This document shows, piece by piece, positions 1 to 11,167 of a stretch of DNA of 41,867 nucleotides. Both the position numbers and the translations under genes were made by a program. How positions within the stretch are numbered: the stretch's first letter is position 1; each line of letters opens with the position of its first letter. Below the pieces are notes generated by a model. That model was given only the letters and a program-made list of their open reading frames with translations, was not told the DNA's origin and ran no database searches. Origin of the DNA: Chara braunii (lineage: Eukaryota; Streptophyta; Charophyceae; Charales; Characeae); NCBI GenBank assembly GCA_003427395.1, contig BFEA01001103.1, positions 113,493-155,359 on the forward strand, written 5' to 3'.

Positions 1-2
1 GG

Positions 3-2379
3 GTCATTGTCATCGTGTACCTCGATGACATACTTATTTTTAGTAAGACTGTCGAGGAACATGTTGCACACTTGGACAAAGTCCTCGGTCTCCTGTGACA
101 GCACAAGTTCAAGATCAACTGTGAGAAATGCGAGTTTGGCCGCACCCGTGTCTTGTACTTGGGTCATGAGATCTCTGCGGAAGGGTTGAAGCCCGATGAC
201 GCGAAGGTGGCTAGCATTCGTGATTGGCCACGTCCTCAGTCTGTGACTGAGATGAGATCTTTCTTAGGAATGACAGGCTACTATAGGACTTTCGTTAAGA
301 ACTACAGCATAGTGGCCGCTCCTTTGACCGATTTGACCCGCCTTGACACCCCTTGGGAGTGGACAGATAAGTGCGAGGCTGCTTTCAGACATCTGAAGCA
401 TGCATTGACGCACAATGAAGTCTTGAAACTTCCTGATCCTGACAAGCCGTTTATAGTCACAACGGATGTCAGCCAATATGGCATTGGCGCCGTGCTTGCG
501 CAGCAGGATGGGCCAAAGTTGAGGCCAGTAGAGTACATGTCCAAGAAAATGTCGTCTCAGAAGTTGGCTAAGTCCAGTTATGAGAAGGCACTCTATGCGG
601 TGTACAAGGCTCTCACCCATTGGAGACACTACCTCCTTGGGCGGTTCTTCATCCTCCGGACTGATCATCAGACCCTGAGATGGATGAGAACACAACCGGT
701 ACTCTCTGACGCTCTCAAGCGTTGGATCGAAGTCATTGAGCAATATGACTTTGACCCTCAGTATATTAAAGGGGAGTACAACAAGGTTGCTGATGCCTTG
801 TCACACAGACCGGACTTCTCAGGAGCGCTGATTACTGAGTTCGATTTGACGGACGATGTGACTCAGTCTTTGGTGGAAGCCTAGCGTCAGGACCAGTTTA
901 TGTCTAAGATTATACGCAGACTTGAGGCGAAGGATAAGAAAACCTCCGCCGAGTTTGAGTTGGTCAATGGATTACTGTTTCTCGAGAAGGCAGGGAATAA
1001 ACGCTTGTGTGTTCCAAATAGCGAGTCTTTGCGCAGTTTGTTTTTAGGCGAGTGTCATGATGCCACCGGCCATTTTGGGTATAAGAAGACCGCAGCCAAC
1101 TTGCTGCAGTGGTTTTGGTGGCCCACGATGATGAAAGATGCACTGCTGTACGTGGAAATTTGTCAAGTTTGCCAAAGAGACAAACCCCGTACTCAGGCTC
1201 CTCTTGGGCTGCTCAAGCCCCTTCCGATTCTGGAAAGGCCGGGTGAAAGTTTGTCCATGGACTTCATGGATACGTTGGTCACCAGCAAGAGTGGGATGAG
1301 ACAAATCTTTGTCATCGTGGATAGGTTTAGTAAGTTTGCTAGATTAATAGCTATGCCAGAAACAACGAAGACCGAGTATGTGATCAGGCTATTTAAAGAG
1401 AACTGGGTTAGAGACTTTGGACTCTCACAGTCTATAGTCAGTGACAGGGATGTCAGGTTCACGAGTGAATTGTGGAAGGCCGCTGCAGCTGAACAAGGAA
1501 CTCAACTGCAGATGACCTCTGGAAATCATCCAGAAGCTAATGGCCAGGCTGAACAAATGAACCGCGTTGTGCAACACCTGTTGAGGCACTACATCAAGCC
1601 CAACCAGGTAAACTGGGACGAAAAACTTGCTCTAGTCACCAGTCTATATAACAACGCTGTACACAGTGCTACCGGGGTGAGTCCTAACAGTCTACAACTG
1701 ACGTTCAAGCCTAGACTGCCCTTAGACTTCCTATTTCCCGAGAACCAGCCAACTGCTACACCGGGCACTTTGGAGTTTGCCTATAGATATGAACAGAAGA
1801 TGCAGGAGGGTGTAGAAAACATGCAGAAGGCGCAGGCAGCAATGATAGAGTCTGAGAATAGACACCGCCGCCCTTCTACATTTCAGGTTGGGGACAGAGT
1901 CTGGGTTAAGTCTTCAGAACTGGGACAGGAATTCGGGATATCCCGCAAACTCATGCCTCAGTACTTTGGACCTTGGGAAGTTCTAGATGTAGTAGGGACA
2001 GATCCTGATGGTCCATCATATGTCATCCGTATCCCCGGTCATCTCAGAACTCACCCTGTCTTTCACGCCTCTAAGCTCGCTGCGTTCGAGGAAACTGATC
2101 AGTTTCCCTCCCGTCGGTCAATGCTGCCCCCAACCATGGACGGAGAAGTCAACATCGATGATATCGTTGACCACATTGGAGATGCCCATTCAGAAGCCTC
2201 CAGGAAGGGGACGTCCTCCAAAGCCAAAACTGCAGTTTCGTGTCCACTTCAGACATCACACGGATCCGAAAGAGGACCGCTGGTTTACTCGGGAGGAATT
2301 GATGCAGACCGCTCCTCAAATCGTTGCCCGCTATGAGAAGGATGTATTGAAAGGAAAGCGCCAGATGGCTCCGGATTGA
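3..2379 (+). pseudogene. pol: Decayed gypsy pol polyprotein (RT C-part, RNase H, integrase, chromodomain-like tail)
   Basis: One frame runs from base 3 to about 2180. It starts with VIVYLDDILIFS (RT catalytic DD). RNase H follows (TTDVSQYGIGAVL near 460-500; RTDHQTLRWM near 660). The integrase zinc finger contains GHFGYKKT and CQVCQRD (1068-1180). The DDE core shows SMDFMD (about 1256), SDRDV (about 1440) and PEANGQAEQMN (about 1530-1560), so all three acidic residues are present. A GPY/F-like stretch (YFGPWEVLD) lies near 1960. Breaks: TGA at 96-98 where the sister copy reads Arg, TAG at 882-884 between RNase H and integrase, and a one-base shift near 2181-2184 that moves the tail (WFTREEL, 2281-2310) to another frame ending at 2379. 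The tail has the length and place of a chromodomain but lacks the usual YLVKWKGY-type core. It would have encoded replication and integration enzymes and is not translatable as is. Confidence 0.88.
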
Positions 2380-2402
2380 TCTTCCCAGAAGACTGACGAA
2401 GA

Positions 2403-2416
2403 TATGGAGGAGGGAA
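2403..2416 (+). promoter_or_regulatory. Polypurine tract of A1
   Basis: A purine-rich run (TATGGAGGAGGGAA) sits between the pol stop and the LTR start TGCGAGGC. In gypsy elements this tract primes plus-strand DNA synthesis. The minus-strand family A element has the equivalent GGGGGATGGAA directly before its TGCGAGGA LTR start, which supports the call. Confidence 0.6.
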
Positions 2417-3336
2417 TGCGAGGCTACGCCCGCTTAGCCCCTACGGGGCCCTATTTGCAGCAAGGTTGGCCGCCCTAAGTGAAGGCAGGCACGACAAACC
2501 CCTTCAAGCCTCGTTTTTCAGGGTACCCCGCATTGGGGAAAATTCAGGCAGTTGCGCAGCGCCAGTTGGTTGAATGAACGCAGGCCCTGGGCCGCCTGTG
2601 TGAATGTACGAAGAACATGCCCTGGGCTGGATTCAGGTACCGGGCCGAACACAGGCCGAAAGCAGTTGGGCGCATGCAACCACTTCAGGCCCAAGGCCTG
2701 CTTTCCTCGTGACTGGGCCTCAGGCTACCGGGGCCTACTGGAAGCTTCCTGGACTGGACGCAGGCAGGCCACTTCGATATAGGGAAGGGTCTGCCTCTCA
2801 TTCGGCATTCGGGTGCTGGCTGCATGCTGCGCAAGCGCAGCTGCGCTATTTGCTGGCTCGCTGGCACTCACGCTCTCACGGGCGAGTAGGGAGGGAGCAC
2901 GCAGCCATAGCCAAGTTGCGCTGCTGTATGCTGGGTGAAGCGCAGGGTGGTCCTTGGGTGCTAGTGGCATCTGTGCGGTGTGGATCGGGGTTGTGAGTGT
3001 AGCGCAAGACATATCTGGTGCTGAAGCGGGCGACATTGGTCNCCATATGCTCGTACTTCGGGAACGCTGTTGATGTCATCATTCTGCTTCGTAGTATAGG
3101 CTAGATAGGATCTGCCACATGTAGTCTGGGCGCCGAGCGCCAATAGGATATCAACTCTGGTTCTTCGTTGATGATGATGGGACTACTTCAGCATTGTCAA
3201 TTTTGAACTCTTGGTGTNTTCTTATTTGGTGTATCTCGTGATGCAATTCTGTTGTGGTTCGAGGTCAAGGCTATCTGGACTCATATGTATGATGCTGTAT
3301 GATTTCTGAAGTTCGCTAATGCTCATCTTCCTTGCA
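2417..3336 (+). repeat. 3' LTR of A1 (about 920 bp)
   Basis: It begins TGCGAGGC after the purine tract and is taken to end at CTTCCTTGCA, matching the LTR ends of the second A element (TGCAAGGAATA ... TATTCCTTGCA). Short blocks match that LTR in order, such as CCTAAGTGAAGGC, CTACTGGAAGCTTC, GTTGATGTCAT and a GGGCGCC block, but overall divergence is high. Single unresolved bases lie at 3042 and 3218. The left end is well placed; the right end is inferred. Confidence 0.6.
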
Positions 3337-4463
3337 TCAGGCACTATGGAGAGATAATCGTTTGTTGGCTTTCTGAGCGCCACACGGTCAGATTCAGTGA
3401 GTCTGACTAGAGGGGTTGAAGCGCCTCAGGGTCCTGAACAGGATCAACAAGTCTGGAGAGATTTGATGCGTGGAGGACAGAGGAGGAATTTATGGAAGAA
3501 ATTGGCGAAATGAGGGTTTCAGTCTAGCCAAATCTTCATCAAGCTCTACAAGAAACTCTGAAAGTGAGTCCGTTCCATGCAAATCTCTGTATAGCGGTTC
3601 AGATAGGGTTAGAATAGTTAGTATTAATGGTTTGTCTGTCTGTTAGTGTCTGAAATGAAAAATCGCAGACTGCATGACAGCCATAACCATCTCTCTCCTA
3701 CCTCCTTCTGGTCATTTCTTACCCTCCGTTGACTCTTTTCCATCCAAAGTTGTTATGTGACTGCATTACTGTATTGCGCTTAATCCTGCATGCTCAAACT
3801 GTGAATTCTGCACTGGAATGGTAGAGATACTGTGAATTGTAGTTTTGTGTTGAGTCTAATTATAGCCTGTGCTAACTAGGGTCAATCATAACTCCAATTC
3901 TGTCCGTCAGAATTCAATTCTGTCAGTTTGTAGTAAATCGCAATTTAGTAATTGTTAATAGGGCAGAAGCGCTTGTCTGGATTTGCAGTATTTCACTATA
4001 TACAGTGAATACTGTAATTCGCCATACCTAAGGGTATGGCTGCCAAAGTCAACAGGGTCGAAATTGGAGTCAGAGCTAGGATCTAAGCTTTCTGACTGAA
4101 TCGCTCTGTGTGGTTGGTCATTGTTGTCTAGTCTTGCCATGTCTTTTCATTCTCACTGACTTCTCTTGCTTTCTAGTGGGCTATGGAAATCTAGGGTATC
4201 TCTAGAATTGTTGGAGTTGTGTATACTAACTTCAGTAAAGGTTCAGGGTCAGTAAAAGGAAATCGTGTGGTTGATTTTACTGGACTGCTGTTTGTCCGAC
4301 TCCTGACCCCAGAGAAACCGTTCTAACCCACATTGCTTGTTGCCTATTCACCCACCTACCTCTGCGTATGAGACAACAACGATTTCTGAGAGTCTGAAGG
4401 AAATTGAAAATCGCTGCATACTCCCCTGCTGGTCTACTACTTATTATGAATTGAAAGAGGAAA
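3337..4463 (+). other. Non-coding stretch upstream of element B gag
   Basis: About 1.1 kb without a convincing gene. It is probably the leader or a decayed 5' LTR of element B, since B gag follows directly. I could not match it to the sequence 3' of B pol (9825-10980), so no LTR pair is called. No initiator-Met-type primer site was seen. It contains short palindromic patches (for example around 3995-4040). Confidence 0.4.
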
Positions 4464-6154
4464 ATGGCGGATCAGGGGGTTCAGCAGCAACCACAAGTGG
4501 AAGTAGTGATGAAGGTAGAAGAACAACAACCTTCTGCCTCCACCCCTACTAGATACAATAACACAAAATGGATACAACCTTAAGAAGAAGCAAACATGAG
4601 TTTTAATATCATGGCGACATCGGCTTCTCCCCTACCATCCTTGACATCACACCAGTCAAGGATTATCTTAACCCTTCTACTCATTCGCCACTCAGGCTAC
4701 TCAGCGAAAGGAGGAGTTACAGGAAAAACTGCAGCAGGAGCAAGCCCTGTTTGCAGAATTGGAGAGACAGGAGGCAGCCGAGCTAGAGGCTGCAACAGAT
4801 GTGTCACGTGGCGAGTATCTGTTGGAGCAGCTAGCCAAGGCTATGTCAGATGACCGCTGCGCCCATGTGACTAAGAACTTGGCAGAGTGGGCCATTCTGA
4901 AACACAAAGCCACCAATTCTTACTTCACTAACTGGGATGACCACATAGGCCGTCTGGAGCGCAGAGTGGATGACCTGGCGGCTCAGCAGTCAAAGATACT
5001 GAATGCAATTCGGGATCTGACTGCTCAGCTGACAGCAGCCAAATTAATCGCTCCTCAGTCTCCTGCACTCTCAGTGAAACCTTCTCCTTCTCCTTCCCCA
5101 TCTCTCTTTGGTTCACGCCCTTCTTCCCCTTCACCACCTCACTCCCAAAAAGTTGCAGTCCACCCATCTTTTGCGTCTGTCGCTGCAGGAGATCAAAGGG
5201 GATCCAAGATCCCAGCTCCCAACAAGTTCAGAGGGGATGATCCAAAGACCGATGTTGGGGGATTGTATGCTGGGACCAAAGCCTACTTGAGGGGCTTTAT
5301 TTGTGCAGAACAGACCAAAGTAGCAACGATTCTGGGACTGCTAGAGGGGCCTGCCCTGAAGTGGGTCACTTCTACTTCCAGCAGTCAGAAGCAATCTATG
5401 GAGGACTGGGCTTTTGGGCTGGGGGTAGACAAACTTCTGCAGGCCTTAGAGGACCGCTTTGCAGACAAGGAGCGGGCCCGCAAAGCTGCTGACAGGATTG
5501 CTCGCCTGGGACAGCAGCACTACAGCGGATCACTGCAGTCCTTGTTTGCAGAGGTCGAGCAGTTAACCTCTACCCCTGGGTTGGTCTGCTGACCAACTTT
5601 TGCAGGGCAGCGCCTGAGAAGTTTGTTGTTGCCTTGTATAGCGCTGGGCATAAGGATTGGAGATCCTTTGGTCGTGCAGCCATGGACATGGAGGCAAAGC
5701 TTCATGTTCAGGCCCCTTCTTCTGACAGAAGAAAAAGAGTCTTCCCTCGTGCTGGCAGAAAGGGAAAGGCTGCCTTCACACATCCACGGTCTGCATCAGC
5801 AAGTGATTCAGACTCCCAAGTTGATGCACCATCAACTGGGATTGATTCAGCTGCTGATACAGATGTTGCAGCGACCCCGACTCAGGCTGTCTTGGGAGTT
5901 CTGCAGCAGCAGACACGGTTTTCCCCCGCTACAGCCTCAGCCAGTTCAAAGGGGAAGGACAAAGGACGTCGTCCTTCTACCTCTGCCCAGCGTCCTAACC
6001 TGCCAAAAGACGTCTCAATGCCAGCTGACCCACTCAATCCCTCCACTCTCCCTTGTCATGATCACAAGATCCATAAGGAGTCTAGAGAAGAAGGAAGGAT
6101 CGAGGGGTCTGCCTGCGGTGTGAGGGACAACACTTTCTAAAGGACTGCCCTTAA
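4464..6154 (+). pseudogene. gag: Decayed gag of element B
   Basis: A possible start is ATG at 4464 (MADQGVQQQPQVE), stopped after about 36 codons. The main gag body is in another frame, about 4690-5592. It has a Gln/Glu-rich coiled-coil-like stretch (KEELQEKLQQEQALFAELE), a Ser/Pro linker (about 5080-5160) and a capsid-like part (KFRGDDPKTDVGGLYA, LEGPALKWV). A shift near 5575-5590 moves it to a third frame (NFCRAAPEKFVVALYSAGHK), which runs to 6140. A zinc knuckle, CLRCEGQHFLKDC (6110-6148), is in yet another frame. It is a CX2CX3HX4C box, one residue shorter than the canonical CX2CX4HX4C. Gag would form the particle and bind RNA. At least three frame breaks make it non-functional. Confidence 0.75.
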
Positions 6155-6174
6155 ATGCGAGATCTGGGTCAGTC

Positions 6175-6215
6175 AAAAAACTGAAGCAGACCCTGGGGAC
6201 TGCAGTTCCCCCCAG
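6175..6215 (+). promoter_or_regulatory. Candidate -1 ribosomal frameshift signal at the gag-pol junction of B
   Basis: In the zinc-knuckle frame the codons read TCA AAA AAC TGA, which contains the slippery heptamer A AAA AAC (6175-6181) immediately before a TGA. A -1 slip puts the ribosome exactly in the pol frame (CTG AAG CAG, class of 6181). Eleven bases later a hairpin can form: CTGGGGA (6193-6199) against TCCCCCCAG (6207-6215). The weakness is a TAA at 6152-6154 in the zero frame (one C to T change from CAA), so an ordinary A-run indel is the competing explanation. Confidence 0.4.
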
Positions 6216-9200
6216 TGCTGCACTTTCATCTGCTGAGTTAGATGAATTTGCAGCTGCTTCAACTGAGACAGAGTCTTGGAGTTTGGGGACTGCACGGGCA
6301 GCATCCTTCTGCTATAGGGATCCTGACCCGGATCAGGACCCGGAGGAGAATGAGCTTCAGTCACTTGCTGCTTTCTTCGTTCATCTGAAAGAACAAAAGA
6401 AAAGTAAGTCTGATCTCATCCTACTTCGGCCCCTGATCGACCACATCAGAATCAAATGGTTGTTAGACTGTGGAGCTACCAGGAACTTCATGTCTCCCAG
6501 TGCTGTCAAGAAACTGCACTTGGGCATGAAAGTTCAGCAATTGCAGCATCCGCTGCAAGTTAGGATAGGTGACTCCACTGTCCTCACCATCAAGGAGAAG
6601 GTCAGGGGTATACCTGTTACCTTCGACAGTGCTGGAGAAGGCAGACATGCCCTGAAATTCTACATATTCCCTGATCTACCCTTTGATTTGGTGTTCTCTA
6701 TGCAGTGGCTGAGGGCGGTCAACCCTAGGATCGACTGGCAAATCCCTAAGGTTGAACTCCCCAATGGGCAGGGGGTGTATCAGCTTTGCATGATTGTTGT
6801 TGACCACCACCCTAAGACTAGTTGCTACTTTTTGAGAGCGAGGGAGTTTTATCCTCTCTCACGCCAGTATGACCACAAGCGTCTGTTTCTAGCTCTGGTC
6901 AAGCAAACAGACGCTGCATCTGTTTCTTGTCCTCCTGAGCTACAGCAGGTTGTGGACCAGTATGCCGATCTGATGCAGGAGCCCTTTGGACTACCCAACC
7001 GGCCAACCAAGCATCACATTGAGCCGCTACCTGGAGCGGTCCCTCCTAAGGGCCGCATCTACAGGATGTCCCCTGCTGAGCTTGAGGAACTCAGAAAGCA
7101 GTTAGAGACCCTGACCAGCAAGGGCTGGATACGGCCGAGCACATCTGAATTTGGCGCACCAGTGCTCTTCGTCCCGAAAGGGAATGGAGAATTCAGAATG
7201 TGCATCGACTACAGGGATCTCAATAAGATCACTAGGAAAAGTACAGAGACTATTCCTAGGATCGATGACCTTCTGGACATGGTGCAGGGCTGTACATTAT
7301 TCAGCAAAGTCGATTTCAAATTTGGGTATCATCATATTGAGATGGCAGAGGAGGATGTCCACAAAACAACCTTCAAAACCAGATATGGTACTTACGAGTA
7401 TCTGGTTATGCCATTTGGACTTTGCAATGCCCCAGGTTCCTTCCAGACTGAGATGCACCGCATCTTCAGGCCTTACCTGGACAAGTTCATGGTTGTCTAT
7501 CTAGATGACATTCTGATATTCAGTCGAACTACCAGCGACTATGCGGAGCAGTTGGCTCTGGTTCTTCAGTCATTACGTGACAACCAATACAAAATTAACA
7601 GGAAGAAATCCTCTTTTGGGGTTCCCTCAATTATCTACCTCGTTCATGTAATCTCTGAAGATGGTCTGACTCCTGAAGCGGGCAAGATAGCTGCTGTTCA
7701 GGAGTGGTCACAGCCACAGACAGTGAGAGATGTCCGGTCCTTCATGGGTTTGGCCTCGTACTACAAAACGTTTGTCAGGAATTTTTCTGCAGTGGTTGCA
7801 CCCCTGACCAACCTAACAAAGAAAGACACTCCTTTTCTTTGGTCTCTTCCCTGTCAGTTGGCCTTCACACGACTCAAGAAGGCCTTCACTCGTGCACCAG
7901 TGCTGAAGTTGCCTGACCCCACCTTGCCATTCATCCTGACCAATGACGCCAATCAGTATGGCATTGGGGTAGTTCTTCAACAAGACAGTGAAAATGGTCT
8001 ACGGCCTGTAGAGTTCATGAGCAAGAACATCAAGACTCAAAAGTTTCAAGACTCTACCTACGAGAAGGAGTTGTATGCTCTTGTCTGTGCCTTAAAGCAT
8101 TAGATGCACTTTCTCCTCGGAAGACACTTCAAGATCTTCTCTGATCATTCCACCTTACAGTAGATGAAATCCCAGGGAGAGTTGAATGACAAACTGGCAC
8201 GCTATATTCAGTTCATTGACATGTTTGACTTTGAATTGAAACATAAGAAGGGCTGCTACAATAAAGTAGCAGATGCCCTCTCTCGTAGGCCTGACTCTTT
8301 TGCGTTGATCTCCTCCACTCACTCCTTTGGAGAGAAGACCCATCAGACTATTACTCGTCTACTGCCTCAGGACCCGACTTATGGACCCATAGTCAGGAAT
8401 TTGCAAGCGGACCCCAATTCTGAACCCGGCTACGCCCTGAGTTCAGACCTGCTGTATACCTATAGCAGAGGCGAGGAACGCTTATGCATTCCCCAGGATC
8501 AGCGACTCAGGACACTGTTGATGTCAGAGTGTCATGATGCGCGCAGATATTTTGGGTTCTTAAAGTCATATGCCGCCCTGTCGCAACGCTTCGTCTAGAA
8601 GGAGATGCGGAGTGATCTGCTGCACTATGTCGAAACCTGTGAGCGATGCCAGAGAAATAAGGTCCAGCGTAGACCTCCTCTGGGACTGCTCAAACCCTTA
8701 CCCATACCTGATGGTCCTGGTGAATCTGTGTCTATTGACTTCACAGATCTAGGCAAGACGACCCCTCGTGGCATGCGTCGGGTAATGGTCTGTGTGGATA
8801 GGTTCTCTAAGTACGCAGAGTTCATCCCCTTGCCAGAAGTAGCTAGGGTCCCCGCTGTGAGAGCAGCGTTTTCAAAGAGGTGGGTCACTCACCATGGACG
8901 GCCCACTTCTATAGTCAGTGATCGAGATCCACGATTCTGCAGCAGCGAGTGGCAATCCTACTGTAAGGATTACCTACACTCACGACTGGACATGACTTCT
9001 GGTCATCATCCTGAAGCCAATGGTCAGGCTGTGAACCAGGTCCTGTTCCAACTGCTGCGTCCTGTCATCTCCCCAGATCAACAGGACTGGGATCTCCACT
9101 TGGCTCGTGCACAGCTTGTCTATAACACGTCTATCCACTCCTCGACTGCCTTCAGCCCCTACCGTTTGCACTGGGGACGTGAACCATGACAACCTCTCTA

Positions 9201-9824
9201 TGATATCATCGATAAGGCTAAGTCTGATCTGACCCCAGGCATCGCAGAGTTTGCCAGACGCTATCGCATAGACGTGGAAAGAGCACGGGCAAACTTGTTC
9301 AAAGCTCAAGAGGCTATGATTGAACAAGCCAATCGCCATAGGCGGCCTTCCCCCATCCGTGCTGGTGACTATGTCTGGGTGGCCATTTCTGAGTTGTCGA
9401 GGGGGAGGATATCTCCCCCAAGTTGTTGCCTCGTTATTTGGGTCCATGGAAGGTGTTAAATACAGTGGGTTCTGATCCATTTGGACCGTCATACGTCATC
9501 GACGTTCCACTGCATCTGCAGACCTATCCGGTCTTTCATGTATCCAAGCTGCTCCCCTTCACCGCAGATGATGCGTTCCCTGACCGGCCTCCTCAGTTTG
9601 GTCCACCGATCCCTGGCAAGGGATATGACTTGGAGTCCATTGAGGACGAGTGGGGCACTGGCCCCGACCGACAGTATCTTGTGAGATTCTGCTTCCAGCC
9701 TCATACTGAGGATAGATGGTTTACCCGGAAGGAACTCCTCAAGACAACAAGGTCTGTAGTCTTACGTTACGAGGCGGCCAAGAAGGGAAACCTTCCCCGA
9801 CGATCTCCTCGTCTACACCCCTAG
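6181..9824 (+). pseudogene. pol: Decayed pol polyprotein of element B (protease, RT, RNase H, integrase, chromodomain-like tail)
   Basis: A single frame runs from 6181 to about 9400. Protease: LLDCGATRNFM near 6460, where the usual D-S/T-G is D-C-G. RT: VLFVPKGNGEFRMCIDYRD, KVDFKFGYHH, MPFGLCNAP and VVYLDDILIFS (to about 7520), with all catalytic Asp kept. RNase H: TNDANQYGIG (about 7945) and FSDHSTLQ. Integrase: CERCQRNK (about 8640), SIDFTDL and SDRDPRF. In the third DDE block PEANGQA is followed directly by VNQVL (9031), so the catalytic Glu codon is missing. In-frame stops: TAG 8101, TAG 8161, TAG 8596 (probably Trp) and TGA 9187 (probably Arg). A G-run shift near 9400 moves the YLGPWKVLN / RWFTRKEL tail to a second frame ending at 9824. 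Confidence 0.87.
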
Positions 9825-11013
9825 CTCGGAGGTCCTCACTCCCCGGGGGGGGTACGTCTGCAATGGCTTGCTGATTTCTACTGTCGAGATCTTACTGCGA
9901 GGTTGCACAGTCGCGTTTTAGGGTTAGATTCGTAATTTTATTTGTGTCAGGGACTAACCGCCAGTTTAGTCTTCAAAGGAATTCGTGAGGGACATGTCTG
10001 CATTTTTTGGAAAAATTGCAGACCCCGGTTCCCCTTAGCTATTATCGCCCTTAGCAGACCCGGGCTATCACTGGGACAGCCGGCCCATCCGGGCCCTGGG
10101 CTGTAGAGATGGAATAGGCGCCGTATAGCCGGGTAGGGCCCAGGCCGAACAGGCCAAACTGACGCGGTACCGGTCCAGTAGGTCTACGTCTAAAGTAGGT
10201 TAGTCTATTAATAGGACTGAGTCGGTAGGTTAGGGACTTTTGACATTTCATTTTCGTGATACAGCGTTCTGGAGCCAAGCAAGTTGGGTGGTGGTAATTG
10301 TCTAGTACAGGTGGCATCCTGAGACCCTCATCGTGGACGACAGCCATAGCCAGCCTGCTGGTGCTTGCCATAGTTGGGGCACCCTCTAAGCATCTACCCC
10401 TGAGGGTATTTGCGATTGGCTGGGCTGTTCGGAGGCTCTTCACTGAGCGTATGTGGGTGGACCACTGTCGCCCTTCACTCCTGAGAGATTGTAAGGGCTT
10501 CGTCAGTGGTGTGGCAACCATAGCTGCCATCTTTTTCGTCAGAGTGACTCATCGGCACTGAAGACTTCATCGCGATTCAGTTTTCTTCATCTAGATGGTT
10601 GGCGTTGGCCTCTGGGAGGCGGATTCAGTGTTGCGCTACTAACTGGGTGTGGAATAGAGAGTGGTGTGTGGAGTTCTGAGGGTAGCGAGACACTGGGATA
10701 AACTCTGTAACGATTATTGGTTTGAGTTGGCTCATCATCAGTGTGATTCCGATTGTTATCCTCGCAAGTGTCTTCTTGTGATTGGTTGTTGGGAGTCTGT
10801 CAGAGAGTGAGAATCACTGTGTGTCTCTCCTCATTTGTGCATGGTTGAATTCCACTGCTTATCTTTGTGTGTGTGCAGTTTGGACTCTGTGTCCTCTCCC
10901 CTTTGTTTGGTGTGTGTATGGGCATGTGTCAGACACTTTGTGTGTGAGTGGCGAGAAAATCGTCGGACAACCAAGTTCATAACACCCCCCTTTAAACCCC
11001 TTTAGCCACTTTA
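9825..11013. other. Non-coding DNA 3' of element B
   Basis: A run of G (9844-9852, CCCCGGGGGGGG) 20 bases after the pol stop may be the polypurine tract of B, so the following kilobase could be its 3' LTR. No second copy was found in the window to confirm this. Short reading frames here have no recognisable domains. The stretch 10,600-10,970 is GT-rich. Confidence 0.4.
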
Positions 11014-11167
11014 AACCACCAGTACCTTTCCCAGCTATTTTGCCGAGACGAGCTGGGTGACGCGGGGACCACGCGGGGGAGGGCCGCCGCCAGCCCGTTT
11101 TTCGTTTTGGCCTTCCAAAACTGCCCGCAGCCGACATAGGGGAAAACCGGGAAAGGTACTGGAGGTT
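11014..11167. repeat. Small inverted-repeat element (MITE-like)
   Basis: Arms of 19 bp at 11014-11032 and 11149-11167 match as inverted repeats at 18 of 19 positions (AACCACCAGTACCTTTCCC against the reverse complement of the right arm). The interior is GC-rich and non-coding. A near-direct repeat (ACCAAGT-CATA-CCCCCC) occurs at about 10970-10992 and 11170-11188, outside the arms. It could be a short foldback element or a chance structure. Confidence 0.45.

Larger units (their letters stand above)
1..3336 (+). mobile_element. Ty3/gypsy retroelement A1, 3' portion
   Basis: The window opens inside the reverse transcriptase of a gypsy-type LTR retrotransposon. Domain order is RT (from the YLDD active-site box), RNase H, integrase zinc finger and core, GPY/F-like module and a chromodomain-like tail, then a polypurine tract and an LTR. 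RT-RNase H-integrase order is diagnostic of Ty3/gypsy rather than copia. The protein is closely related to that of the minus-strand element at 11677-22352, so both belong to one family (A). The 5' part lies outside the window. The right border is inferred from an LTR end resembling that of the second A element. No target duplication can be tested here. Confidence 0.85.
4464..9824 (+). mobile_element. Ty3/gypsy retroelement B, coding core
   Basis: A near full-length gypsy coding region: gag with coiled coil and zinc knuckle, then protease, RT, RNase H, integrase and a chromodomain-like tail. It differs clearly from families A and C in protein sequence but shares the A-type tail (RWFTRKEL). No LTR pair or target duplication was identified, so the true ends are unknown. 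It probably extends upstream into 3337-4463 and downstream past a G-rich tract at 9841-9852. Confidence 0.85.

Noticed and set aside
10298-10561. 87-codon frame 3' of element B as a gene
   Set aside because: No recognisable domain and a competing frame on the opposite strand; probably part of an LTR.
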